Below are positions 1 through 6,428 of a stretch of DNA of 27,513 nucleotides, piece by piece. A program made the translations under genes and the position numbers. Source of the DNA: a virus; IMG/VR virus record IMGVR_UViG_3300031741_000225, positions 1 through 27,513 of that record, one strand, 5' to 3'. The notes beneath the pieces are model-generated. The model was given only the letters and a program-made list of their open reading frames with translations, had not been told where the DNA came from and ran no database searches. Positions within the stretch are counted from its first letter, which is position 1; the number at the start of each line of letters is the position of its first letter.

Positions 1-2
1 GT

Positions 3-809
3 GATACAAGAAAGAGGTGGTATGGAACAGGAATAAACGCATTGGTGAGGAGTGATGACAACTCCACGCTCGGAACAGTTAAGAATAGATATGAGATATT
101 CCAAAATGAAGATATTATTGAGTGGACTAAACCATTAACAGAAGAAGGATTTTGGAAGCATCATAGTAGTGGTAGTTTTGAAAATGGAAAAGCAAATTGG
201 ATGTTACTAAACCATGATGAATCTGAAATAATTCCAAAGGACATTCTTCAAAACTACCTTTGTGTAGCATGGTTTCATGATGGTATGAGAGCAAACGTAG
301 TACTTCCTACAAGTATTAGAATAATTTGTAAGAATACGTTTAATTCTGCTATTAGAGGACGAGGTACTGAGAATGAATCTACTATTAATAGAATAGTGCA
401 TAAGGATATTGTTATTAAATATGAGGAAGTTCAGCAATATTGGTTGCAGATGACTGAATTCTTTACTAAGAGAAATGAAATGTTTAAGGCTCTTACAGAC
501 GTGAAGATGACTGACCTAAATTTAGAAAAGTATGTTGATGTTTTATATCCTGTAACTAAAGAAAGTTCACCTGTACTTAAAAATAGAAATAATAGAGTTA
601 AGCAAATGGTATTTGGAGATGCATCAGGACATAAAGAACTTGGGATAATTAATACAGGTTATGGAGCATTCCAAGCAGTTAGTGAATATATAGAACATGA
701 GCAATCAACTAAGGTTGCTGAACAGGGAAATTATATCCTGTTTGGTAATGGTAAAACTAGATTGGTACATGCCTTTGAGGAAATCAATAAATTTAATAAA
801 ACTGCATAG
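3..809 (+). CDS. DUF932/TIGR03299-like phage-plasmid protein, 5' end outside window
   Basis: The reading frame is already open at base 3 and has no stop before the TAG at 807-809, so the gene runs in from the left edge. A TTG at 42 could be mistaken for the start, but the residues before it (WYGTGINALVRSDD) read smoothly into the protein. About 268 residues are visible. The pattern of a WYG-type start, then 'LGTVKNRYEIFQNED', then 'GMRANVVLPTSIRIICKNTF' fits what I recall of the DUF932 / TIGR03299 'phage/plasmid-like protein' family. The molecular role of that family is not established; members occur in phages and conjugative plasmids. Soluble, no membrane segment seen. It is followed 11 bases later by a tiny gene with a good ribosome binding site. 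Family assignment is from memory of the motif pattern, not a search. Confidence 0.6.
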   Translation, partial: DTRKRWYGTGINALVRSDDNSTLGTVKNRYEIFQNEDIIEWTKPLTEEGFWKHHSSGSFENGKANWMLLNHDESEIIPKDILQNYLCVAWFHDGMRANVVLPTSIRIICKNTFNSAIRGRGTENESTINRIVHKDIVIKYEEVQQYWLQMTEFFTKRNEMFKALTDVKMTDLNLEKYVDVLYPVTKESSPVLKNRNNRVKQMVFGDASGHKELGIINTGYGAFQAVSEYIEHEQSTKVAEQGNYILFGNGKTRLVHAFEEINKFNKTA

Positions 810-820
810 GAGGAGTTCCT

Positions 821-934
821 ATGAAAGATGATAAAGAAGATGTTGAAATAACGAGAATAGTTTTTGATATAGTAATAATAATATCCATAGTACTATGGAT
901 TCTAATGTTGAAAGGAACTGCATTATGGAGTTAA
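821..934 (+). CDS. Tiny single-pass membrane protein, 37 aa
   Basis: ATG at 821 follows a strong AGGAG at 809-814, directly behind the DUF932-like gene. The protein has an acidic-basic N-terminus (MKDDKEDVEITR) followed by a continuous hydrophobic stretch at about residues 13-30 (IVFDIVIIISIVLWILML), enough for one membrane-spanning helix, and a short C-terminus. Its last 10 bases overlap the start of the next gene at 925, which suggests translational coupling. No family recognised. Possible roles such as a small holin-like or membrane-interfering peptide cannot be judged from sequence. Confidence 0.55.
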   Translation: MKDDKEDVEITRIVFDIVIIISIVLWILMLKGTALWS

Positions 935-1245
935 ATATCGGAGAAATAGATGTTGAGAATGATACGAAATTAATTGCTGAAATTATGGCAGTAGTATTAC
1001 AAAAAGGAATGGAGGCAAATATGATTTCTAATGAGCTTTCTAAACAAGTGGCTTTTAATGAAATAGACTTTGAAGATGCTGTAGATAAAATTAAAGAAGG
1101 AAGTGAGGAACATCATAAGAAATTAGAAAAGGAAGTTATTCCAAAAGTAAAGGAACTTTCTACAATAGCTGTATTTGCATTGGTTCCACTTGTAAGAATT
1201 ATAGAAGAGGAAACAATGAAGAGAAAGAATAATCTTTTCCTATAA
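925..1245 (+). CDS. Hypothetical helical protein, 106 aa
   Basis: The frame is open from 895, but the ATG at 925 (MELNIGEIDVEND) is preceded by AAAGGA at a proper distance (about 910-915) and overlaps the end of the tiny membrane gene, so 925 is preferred. The product is mostly helical and acidic in the middle, with a Lys/Glu-rich heptad-like stretch at about residues 55-75 and a moderately hydrophobic segment (STIAVFALVPLVRII) at about 79-93 that could be amphipathic or membrane-associated. No family recognised. The stop codon lies inside the first copy of a 49-bp direct repeat (1241-1289), so the gene probably ends at a transcriptional or processing hairpin. Confidence 0.6.
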   Translation: MELNIGEIDVENDTKLIAEIMAVVLQKGMEANMISNELSKQVAFNEIDFEDAVDKIKEGSEEHHKKLEKEVIPKVKELSTIAVFALVPLVRIIEEETMKRKNNLFL

Positions 1246-1289
1246 AATTTAACCAAAGTGTCCATATTGATTTATGGATGCTTGCTTTT
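1241..1289 (+). repeat. 49-bp direct repeat with hairpin, copy 1
   Basis: This segment is repeated at 1571-1619 with two mismatches, exactly 330 bases apart. Both copies begin at a TATAAAATTTAAC that supplies the stop codon of the gene in front. Inside, AAGTGTCCAT and ATGGATGCTT can pair in RNA as a 10-bp stem (two G-U pairs) around an 8-base loop, followed by a short T-rich stretch (GCTTTT). This looks like a weak intrinsic terminator or an RNA processing hairpin. The following gene starts 20 bases downstream. Confidence 0.7.
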
Positions 1290-1308
1290 AAAAAGAGGAA
1301 AAGCGAAA

Positions 1309-1575
1309 ATGAAAACAATTGAAACAACAGGTGTAATATACGGGGATGGGAATGTTTATTACGAGGACATTACTTATAATGGAATTGTGGTAGGATGTCA
1401 TGTAACTAATTTTAATATAAAAGATATGAAGTACAAATATTATCAAATGGGAATAAAGGACACTAAGAAAAATAGAGAAACTTGTGACTTTTGGATGCAT
1501 TCAGAGGATAATGGATGGATATTTATATGTTACTATTTAAAAAAGGATTTTGAGAATAAAATATTATCAATATAA
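1309..1575 (+). CDS. Hypothetical protein, 88 aa, in a repeat-bracketed cassette
   Basis: The frame is open from 1258, but upstream codons lie inside the direct repeat and hairpin. The ATG at 1309 has AGAGGA about 9 bases in front, so it is the chosen start (MKTIETTGVIYGDGNVYYED). The protein is rich in Tyr and beta-prone segments in its first half (TGVIYGDGNVYYEDITYNGIV) and has a Trp-containing C-terminal half (DFWMHSEDNGWIFICYYL). No Cys pair motif or membrane helix, and no family recognised. The gene is bracketed by 49-bp direct repeats whose second copy supplies its stop codon, which suggests it was gained or can be lost as a unit. Confidence 0.6.
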   Translation: MKTIETTGVIYGDGNVYYEDITYNGIVVGCHVTNFNIKDMKYKYYQMGIKDTKKNRETCDFWMHSEDNGWIFICYYLKKDFENKILSI

Positions 1576-1619
1576 AATTTAACAAAAGTGTCCATATTGA
1601 TTTATGGATGCTTACTTTT
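1571..1619 (+). repeat. 49-bp direct repeat with hairpin, copy 2
   Basis: Second copy of the 1241-1289 repeat, 47 of 49 bases identical. The same AAGTGTCCAT/ATGGATGCTT stem forms and is followed by a more T-rich tail (ACTTTTGTTTTG), so this copy looks more like a functional terminator. It lies between the 88-aa gene and the roughly 130-base gene-free stretch before the SNF2-type helicase. Confidence 0.7.
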
Positions 1620-1632
1620 GTTTTGTGGCTTA

Positions 1633-1704
1633 TTACAAGCATATTACATAATAGCTATAGTGTAGTATAACTATTGTAACAATGTACTTGTACAAGGCTA
1701 TAAA
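1633..1704 (+). promoter_or_regulatory. Possible promoter and palindrome upstream of the SNF2-type helicase
   Basis: The 1620-1749 stretch holds no ORF and follows a hairpin, so a promoter is expected. The best match I see is TTACAA at 1633-1638 and TATAGT at 1656-1661 with a 17-base spacer (-10 matches 5 of 6, -35 only 3 of 6). A second weaker option is TTGTAA (1674-1679) with TATAAA (1699-1704), spacer 19. A perfect 10-bp palindrome CTTGTACAAG sits at 1687-1696 and could be an operator. This is pattern matching in AT-rich DNA, so confidence is low. Confidence 0.3.
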
Positions 1705-1749
1705 TTAAAATAAATGTGGTTTTATACCATAAAAACAAGGTAAACTATT

Positions 1750-3363
1750 ATGCGTAAGAAAGCATTATTGAAACAAAATAAGATCTTCCTTTATTTTGGT
1801 TTTGATTATGAAGTGATTGACTTTGTCAAGACGTTGAAAGGAAGAAAATATCACAATAAGAATAAAAAATATTGGACATGTTCTCTTTGTCATGATAACG
1901 TCGAAGACTTAAACAAAGGAGAATTTTCTTTAGGTAACAAGTTATTTGAATGGTATAATAAAAAAAATGAGCCTGTCATTCCTATTAAGACATCTTTGCC
2001 ATTATATCCTTTTCAAGAAATGGCTTTGGGACACATAAAAAAGTTTGATGAAAACTGCTTGCTGGCGTTAGATATGGGAACAGGCAAATCACTAACCTCT
2101 TTAGCATGGGCAAGTTACAAAGAAGATATTAAAAAAGTCCTTATTATCTGTCCTGCCAGTGTAAAATTACATTGGAAGTCTCAAATAAGAAAATGGCTTG
2201 GTAGAAAAAGGATTGAAATTTTATATGGGAAGACACCTCACAAATTAAGTAATTCTGAATTTTTAATTATAAATTATGATATTATTGCTTCTTGGGAAAC
2301 CAAATTGGTAACACAAGTCTTTGATTTAATTATTTACGATGAAATTCATTATTGTAAATCGTTGGAAAGCAAGAGGACACAAAGTTGTTTAAAATTATCC
2401 AAGTATGCAAAACGGCAATTAGGATTGAGTGGAACACCTTTAACATCTCGTCCTATTGATTTATTTTCTATATTAAAGATTTTAAAACCTGAATTATATC
2501 CAAGTAAGTTCCAATTTGGACAATTATTTTGTCATCAAGATGATTATTGGGCTCCATGTGGGTACAATTACAATGGTGCTCACAACATTCCTGAACTGTA
2601 TCAGACATTGGTGAACAGTGTCATGTACAGGGTAAAGAAAGAGGATGTTTTAAAAGACCTTCCTGATAAAATTAAAACTGTAATCCCATTAGAAATAAGT
2701 AACATCAAAGAATATAATTTTGCTGTAGAAAATATAGAATTATGGGCAGAAGAAAATAAAGATAATATTGAAGAGATTTCTGCTATGACTAAAATTGAAT
2801 ACTTGAAGCAAATTATAATCAAAGGTAAGATGAAACTTGCTGTTAAATGGATTGATGACTTTCTTCTCTCAGGAGAAAAGTTGGTGGTATTTACAACACA
2901 TCGTGAAACTGTTTCAATATTGAGGAAGCATTACGAAAAACGGTGTGTGGTTTGGGAAGGAGGATCTTCTCCAAAGCAGAAACAAGAATCTAAAAATGCT
3001 TTTATTAAAAAAGATATTCCTTTATTTATAGGAAATATAAAATCTGCTGGTACAGGGATTGATGGATTGCAGGAAGTGTGTTCTAATTGTGCATTCCTAG
3101 AGTTTCCTTGGAACCCTTCGGATATAGAACAGGCTAGTGATAGATTACATAGGATAGGACAAAAAGATTCTGTTAATGTATACTTCTTGATAGCAGAAAA
3201 TACACTGGAAGAATATATAATTGATTTATTAGATGCTAAGTTAAATATTATTACTCAGACTATTGATGGTAAGAGTGCTAAAAATAAGAATTTATTGAAA
3301 TATTTAATGAATAAAATTAATCAAAAAAGAGGAGAAGTAAAAAGAAATGGAGAACATCAATAA
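1750..3363 (+). CDS. SNF2-family DEAD/DEAH-type helicase / DNA translocase
   Basis: A 537-residue superfamily 2 ATPase of the SNF2 type. The P-loop is LDMGTGKS at about residues 107-114, motif II is YDEIH at about 196-200, and motif III is LSGTPLTSRPIDLFS. The C-terminal RecA lobe has SAGTGIDGLQ (motif V, about 433) and QASDRLHRIGQKDSVNVYFL (motif VI, about 460-479), the hallmark of SNF2/SMARCAL1 proteins. The N-terminal 80 residues (RKYHNKNKKYWTC) resemble the small HARP-like lead-in seen in SMARCAL1-type phage helicases. Such enzymes remodel or reanneal DNA forks, like T4 UvsW or Hef-type proteins, and would act with the recombination genes downstream. The ATG at 1750 is preceded by AAGG. 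The gene ends before a run of tiny ORFs. Confidence 0.93.
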   Translation: MRKKALLKQNKIFLYFGFDYEVIDFVKTLKGRKYHNKNKKYWTCSLCHDNVEDLNKGEFSLGNKLFEWYNKKNEPVIPIKTSLPLYPFQEMALGHIKKFDENCLLALDMGTGKSLTSLAWASYKEDIKKVLIICPASVKLHWKSQIRKWLGRKRIEILYGKTPHKLSNSEFLIINYDIIASWETKLVTQVFDLIIYDEIHYCKSLESKRTQSCLKLSKYAKRQLGLSGTPLTSRPIDLFSILKILKPELYPSKFQFGQLFCHQDDYWAPCGYNYNGAHNIPELYQTLVNSVMYRVKKEDVLKDLPDKIKTVIPLEISNIKEYNFAVENIELWAEENKDNIEEISAMTKIEYLKQIIIKGKMKLAVKWIDDFLLSGEKLVVFTTHRETVSILRKHYEKRCVVWEGGSSPKQKQESKNAFIKKDIPLFIGNIKSAGTGIDGLQEVCSNCAFLEFPWNPSDIEQASDRLHRIGQKDSVNVYFLIAENTLEEYIIDLLDAKLNIITQTIDGKSAKNKNLLKYLMNKINQKRGEVKRNGEHQ

Positions 3364-3374
3364 AAGGATACAAA

Positions 3375-3434
3375 ATGACCTTTCGATATAAAAATTCTAT
3401 TCATGTGAGTGTGTATGATGCAAAAATTAGGTAG
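3375..3434 (+). CDS. Possible 19-aa mini-ORF
   Basis: ATG at 3375 follows AAAAGGA at a plausible spacing and encodes MTFRYKNSIHVSVYDAKIR, ending just before the strong AGGAGG of the next gene. It fills the gap between the helicase and 3444. Too short to test by composition. It may be a leader peptide or chance. Confidence 0.25.
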   Translation: MTFRYKNSIHVSVYDAKIR

Positions 3435-3443
3435 GAGGTAATT

Positions 3444-3656
3444 ATGGGAACAATACCTTTAAGATATTTAGTTAATAAATTCTATGTAATAGGACAAAAA
3501 GGAAAGGAAATTGATATTACTGATGGACTAGTTGATATAAATGAAGCTATAATGGCATATAGGAAGAGTAGAAATGAATATGATAGATGTATAATTGTAG
3601 ATAGCTATGGATTTGAAATTGAAACAAAAATAAAAAGAAAGAGGATAAGAAAATGA
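3444..3656 (+). CDS. Hypothetical protein, 70 aa
   Basis: Begins at an ATG with a near-perfect TAGGAGG site at 3432-3438 and ends in an ATGA overlap with the next gene. The product (MGTIPLRYLVNKFYVIG...) has an N-terminal beta-prone part, a helical middle (DINEAIMAYRKSRNEYDR), and a strongly basic C-terminal tail (KIKRKRIRK), which could contact nucleic acid. No family recognised. Confidence 0.6.
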   Translation: MGTIPLRYLVNKFYVIGQKGKEIDITDGLVDINEAIMAYRKSRNEYDRCIIVDSYGFEIETKIKRKRIRK

Positions 3657-3829
3657 ATGACGAAATGCAAAAAAGAGTAAGTTTCTTTTTAGATCAATTA
3701 AGAGCAGTAGGTAGAACAAATATGTTTGGAGCTGTTTCATATGTTCAAGAAGAATTTCCTGAGTTATCTGCAAAGGAAGCAAAAGATGGTTTACTACACT
3801 GGATGGAACACTTTGGAGAAGAAGAATAA
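3653..3829 (+). CDS. Hypothetical small helical protein, 58 aa
   Basis: Starts at the ATG of an ATGA overlap with the stop of the 70-aa gene, so the two are probably translated together. The product (MNDEMQKRVSFFLDQLRAVG...) is predicted by eye to be three helices: 4-18, 25-35 (FGAVSYVQEEFPE) and 39-54 (SAKEAKDGLLHWMEHF), with an acidic end. The layout resembles a small helix-turn-helix or protein-protein interaction module, but no family is recognised. Confidence 0.55.
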   Translation: MNDEMQKRVSFFLDQLRAVGRTNMFGAVSYVQEEFPELSAKEAKDGLLHWMEHFGEEE

Positions 3830-3852
3830 AAACAATAAAAAAGGAAAATATT

Positions 3853-4074
3853 ATGAGTGCATATGAAAATTTAAACCTATATCAGAGTTTCCTACTTGAT
3901 ACAATTAAGGTAAATTCTATAGACGGTGTATGTCTTTTGACTAATAGTGAATTGGCAGAAGTTACAGACAAAAAGAATCCTCATTATTTAAGTAAAATTG
4001 TGAAGGAGCTACAACTGGCAGGGTATGTTAAGCTCTTGTATGAAAGCAGGATGCGTAAAATAATTGTAAAATAA
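3853..4074 (+). CDS. Winged-helix DNA-binding protein, 73 aa
   Basis: Preceded by AAAAAAGGAAA. The 73 residues fit a stand-alone winged helix-turn-helix: helix 1 (YENLNLYQSFLLDTIKV), helix 2 (TNSELAEVTDKKN), recognition helix (PHYLSKIVKELQLAGYVKLL) and a wing (YESRMRKIIVK). It lies directly in front of the structured leader at 4079-4287 and of three further winged-helix proteins, so it may regulate that cluster or be a diverged relative. Fold call by pattern; exact family unknown. Confidence 0.6.
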   Translation: MSAYENLNLYQSFLLDTIKVNSIDGVCLLTNSELAEVTDKKNPHYLSKIVKELQLAGYVKLLYESRMRKIIVK

Positions 4075-4078
4075 TAAA

Positions 4079-4287
4079 TTAACAGTTTGTTATAGGTAAA
4101 ATAAGTAGTATTTTATTTTACTTAACTTATTTAAGGCTAAGTTTTTTAAAATTGACAATTTGTGATAGTTCAGGAGTAGGTATTGGGTAGCTCTCTTACC
4201 TTAGAATAAATGCCTTAAATAAGTTAATGTTATATTGGTATCCAATACTTACTCCTGCATTATACAAGCTACGAAAGGTTTTAAAAG
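4079..4287 (+). promoter_or_regulatory. Structured 210-base leader with two crossing inverted repeats
   Basis: No ORF lies here. Pair A: 4122-4137 (TTAACTTATTTAAGGC) is perfectly complementary to 4212-4227, 16 bp. Pair B: 4171-4189 pairs with 4239-4257, 19 positions with two G-U pairs. The order A1-B1-A2-B2 means the two long stems cross, as in a pseudoknot, or are alternatives. There are also local hairpins: 4094-4105 with 4112-4123, and AACTTA/TAAGTT (4124-4129 with 4138-4143) followed by TTTT, terminator-like. An imperfect direct repeat (4079-4095 and 4152-4168, 14 of 17) contains a consensus-like TTGACA at 4152-4157, but no good -10 follows. The gene at 4288 has AAAGG at 4274-4278. Confidence 0.65.
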
Positions 4288-4635
4288 ATGAATAATACAC
4301 ACACTCCACCGTTGGAAACATTACATATGAGACCTATTTCTGTATATCCTATCTACAAAATTCTTACAGGTTCTTATAATTCTGCTGTTTTATTCAGTCA
4401 AATTATGTATGGATTTAATTACTTTAATAAAGATGAATACTTTAAAACTGACAATGAATTAAAGAAGGAAACACTTTTAACTGACAATGAATTTAGAAAA
4501 TCAAAAAATGATTTAAAAAAGAATTGTAGGTTTTTAAATATTACAATTCGTGAGGTTCCTGCAAAAACTTTTTATATTATCAACTGGGGTATGTATGATG
4601 AAGTTCTTAAAATTATCGCACAAAGAATTAATTAA
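4288..4635 (+). CDS. Winged-helix replication-initiator-like protein 1, 115 aa
   Basis: The sequence 'YKILTGSYNSAVLFSQIMYGFNYF' followed by 'FKTDNELKKETLLTDNEFRKSKNDLKK' and 'PAKTFYIINWGMYDEVL' matches the usual N-terminal winged-helix of phage and plasmid replication initiator / replisome organiser proteins: a helix, a 'T-x-N-E-L' helix-turn-helix, then a beta wing ending in the substrate-like 'F Y x I N W' strand. There is no C-terminal DnaD- or DnaB-loading domain, so it is a stand-alone DNA-binding module. The ribosome binding site and start context (GAAAGGTTTTAAAAGATG) is nearly the same as that of the next gene, supporting tandem duplication. It sits directly behind the structured leader, so it is probably regulated there. 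Confidence 0.65.
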   Translation: MNNTHTPPLETLHMRPISVYPIYKILTGSYNSAVLFSQIMYGFNYFNKDEYFKTDNELKKETLLTDNEFRKSKNDLKKNCRFLNITIREVPAKTFYIINWGMYDEVLKIIAQRIN

Positions 4636-4659
4636 ATATCTTGATGAAAGGTGTAAAAG

Positions 4660-5094
4660 ATGAAATCCAGTTGCATTATAAGCATTCCAAATGATCCTTT
4701 CCTTATTGTTAAGGAATCCTATTCCAAACTTTTCCAAGGAAATTGGAAAACAAGTATGTTACTATCTTTCTTTGAAGAAGAACATAATTTTAAAGTAGAA
4801 CAAAGCAAGCAAGCTAAAATGTGGAATGATGAAGCAGAAAAAAATGACGAGAAAAGAACACAAGATGAATCATTATACCTTCATTTTACACTACAAGAAT
4901 TACAAGACGTTATGATGGGAGTATTAAGTAGACGTGCTATTAATAATGGACTAAGTGAACTAGAGGAGTATTGTTTTATTTCGTGTCATAAAAATCCTAA
5001 ACAAGATAGGAGTTTTGACCATACTCCATTTTATTTATTTCATCCTGAAATAGTAAGTGCAGTTTTACAAAAATGGAATTATAATTATGAATAA
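4660..5094 (+). CDS. Winged-helix replication-initiator-like protein 2, 144 aa
   Basis: Start at 4660 follows GAAAGG with the same spacing and context as the preceding gene. The first part 'SYSKLFQGNWKTSMLLSFFEEEHNF' aligns by eye with 'IYKILTGSYNSAVLFSQIMYGFNYF' of the upstream protein. A charged insertion (about residues 45-70) follows, then a helix-turn-helix (LYLHFTLQELQDVMMGVLSRRAINNGLSELEE) and a wing (YCFISCHKNPKQDRSFDHTPFYLFHPEIV). It is thus a likely paralogue of proteins 1 and 3. Probable role: origin or operator binding. The last 8 bases overlap the start of the next gene. Confidence 0.55.
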   Translation: MKSSCIISIPNDPFLIVKESYSKLFQGNWKTSMLLSFFEEEHNFKVEQSKQAKMWNDEAEKNDEKRTQDESLYLHFTLQELQDVMMGVLSRRAINNGLSELEEYCFISCHKNPKQDRSFDHTPFYLFHPEIVSAVLQKWNYNYE

Positions 5095-6307
5095 AATTAA
5101 AAAATTAGCTATACAAAATTATTTCTCTAAGAACTTCATTAAGCTCCATAATAAAGCAATAGAAAAATATGGATTAGATCCTGCATCTTATCTATGCTAT
5201 TTACTTGATAAGGAAGAATATTTCCAAGATGAATTTTTTATACAAAGAGAAAGAATTGAAAAATTTACAAAATTATCTCCAAAAATACAAAGAAATAGAG
5301 AAGAAATTTTTATTGAAAGAAACATTCTCCTTGTTGTAAAAAAAGGGAATACAAATAAAAATTATTATAGAATCAATACAGATATTCTATTTGATGATCT
5401 TATGAATGAAGAGACCTCATACGATGCTACCAAAGTGGTTGTATCGTTATTACCAAAAGTAACGACTGATGATACCAATGCTGTTCTAGGCACGAATTCA
5501 CTAAATGATGAGGGAGGGGGTATGACGCCGAGAAGTAACGAGGGTATGACGCCGAGAAGTAACGATAGAGATAGACTAAGAGAAGAAAACAAACTAAGAG
5601 AAAAAACTCATATAGACAAAAAGAATTCTTCAGCCGTCGCTGAAGTGCCTCCTAACGGTGGCACTATTATTTCTTCTTCAATTTCTTCTCCTACTAAAAT
5701 TATCAGAACAAGAAAAATAATAAATAGTAAAAATAATCAAGTAGCAGAACCAAAAACAAAAAAAGTCCAAAAAATAAAAAGAACGAATAATATAGTTGAA
5801 CGAAAAAGAAAACTTGTTATTGAGAAAATAGCAACAAACTATCATAATTTTTTGAAGTCACAGAAATCATTTCCAAGAAATCCTGAATATCATTTTAACG
5901 TATCAATAAAAGCAATCACAGCATTGTTCGTAAATGATAAATTTCCGAAATCAGAAATTGATGTTGCAATCGAATTCCTAAGATGGAAAATTGAATATAC
6001 GAAATTAAGAGGTTTTGAACTTTGTTATAGGAAAAATTTATTTATGTTGGCAAAACAAATGCCTACTGGTTTAGGAATGGAATTATTAATTTCAGAGAAT
6101 GACATCATCAAGGAAAAACAATGGGAATATTTTAGAAGTAACTTTTCGATTGGTGATTATGAAGTTCCTGAAGATGTATCACAGCGAAATGGATGGTCAT
6201 TTAATGACATTGCTAAGTTCTGTTTTGACGATGAAGATGGAGATTGCATACCAAGATCACATAAAAAACAATTTGTAGGCAAATACAAATATGCAACCAG
6301 CTTATAA
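5087..6307 (+). CDS. Replication initiator-like protein 3 (winged-helix N-terminus), 406 aa
   Basis: An earlier in-frame ATG exists at 5057, but the ATG at 5087 (MNKIKKLAIQNYFSKNFIKL) makes an 8-base overlap with the previous gene and gives the natural N-terminus. Residues about 10-100 form a winged helix like proteins 1 and 2 (ASYLCYLLDKEEYFQ, IERNILLVVKKG, NYYRINTDILF). Then comes a long low-complexity linker (about 105-240) rich in Asp/Glu, Arg and Lys, containing an 8-residue tandem repeat (GMTPRSNE, GMTPRSND). The C-terminal 160 residues are helical (YHNFLKSQKSFPRNPEYH...) and end in an acidic patch (FDDEDGDC). This is the arrangement of phage initiators that bind iterons inside their own gene (lambda O being the classic case). 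I infer an origin-binding and helicase-recruiting role; the primase-helicase is the next gene. Confidence 0.6.
   Translation: MNKIKKLAIQNYFSKNFIKLHNKAIEKYGLDPASYLCYLLDKEEYFQDEFFIQRERIEKFTKLSPKIQRNREEIFIERNILLVVKKGNTNKNYYRINTDILFDDLMNEETSYDATKVVVSLLPKVTTDDTNAVLGTNSLNDEGGGMTPRSNEGMTPRSNDRDRLREENKLREKTHIDKKNSSAVAEVPPNGGTIISSSISSPTKIIRTRKIINSKNNQVAEPKTKKVQKIKRTNNIVERKRKLVIEKIATNYHNFLKSQKSFPRNPEYHFNVSIKAITALFVNDKFPKSEIDVAIEFLRWKIEYTKLRGFELCYRKNLFMLAKQMPTGLGMELLISENDIIKEKQWEYFRSNFSIGDYEVPEDVSQRNGWSFNDIAKFCFDDEDGDCIPRSHKKQFVGKYKYATSL
5444..5665 (+). repeat. Tandem and inverted repeats inside the initiator gene: candidate replication origin
   Basis: Two perfect 23-base repeats with a 24-base period lie at 5519-5541 and 5543-5565, noticeably G+C-richer than the surroundings. 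Each ends in AAGTAACGA, which also occurs at 5457-5465. There its TAACGA is the inverse of TCGTTA at 5444-5449. Next come ACTAAGAGAA-type repeats at 5575-5590 and 5593-5607 (18-base period) in very A-rich DNA, and an AGTGCC/GGCACT hairpin at 5644-5665. Iterons followed by an A-rich stretch inside a putative initiator gene fit an origin, but this is inference. Confidence 0.5.
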
Positions 6308-6428
6308 ACTACTAGACCAATGCGAGAGAGGGGCAGACATTAAACATAAGTAGCAAATGCCACTACAAGTATAGGCATTAATAAAAGTAGCTTAGAACAA
6401 CCTAGAACAACAAACAAAAAATATAGCC
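6308..6428 (+). promoter_or_regulatory. Gene-free 121-base spacer with hairpin and short direct repeat
   Basis: No ORF is seen. AATGCC (6356-6361) and GGCATT (6374-6379) form a 6-bp stem around a 12-base loop. TAGAACAAC occurs twice 10 bases apart (6393-6401 and 6403-6411), one helical turn, as expected for side-by-side protein binding. The following primase-helicase ATG lacks a recognisable ribosome binding site, so this spacer may contribute to its expression. No convincing promoter is found. Confidence 0.4.

Noticed and set aside
3300-3443. Frameshifted continuation of the SNF2-type helicase
   Set aside because: The helicase motifs are complete before the stop at 3363, and the following frames are too short to be a conserved domain; no slippery heptamer in the right register is seen near the stop.
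5057-5086. Earlier in-frame ATG for the third initiator-like gene
   Set aside because: It lies inside the preceding gene and adds a residue string (QFYKNGIII) not expected at the start of a winged helix; 5087 gives an 8-base overlap.
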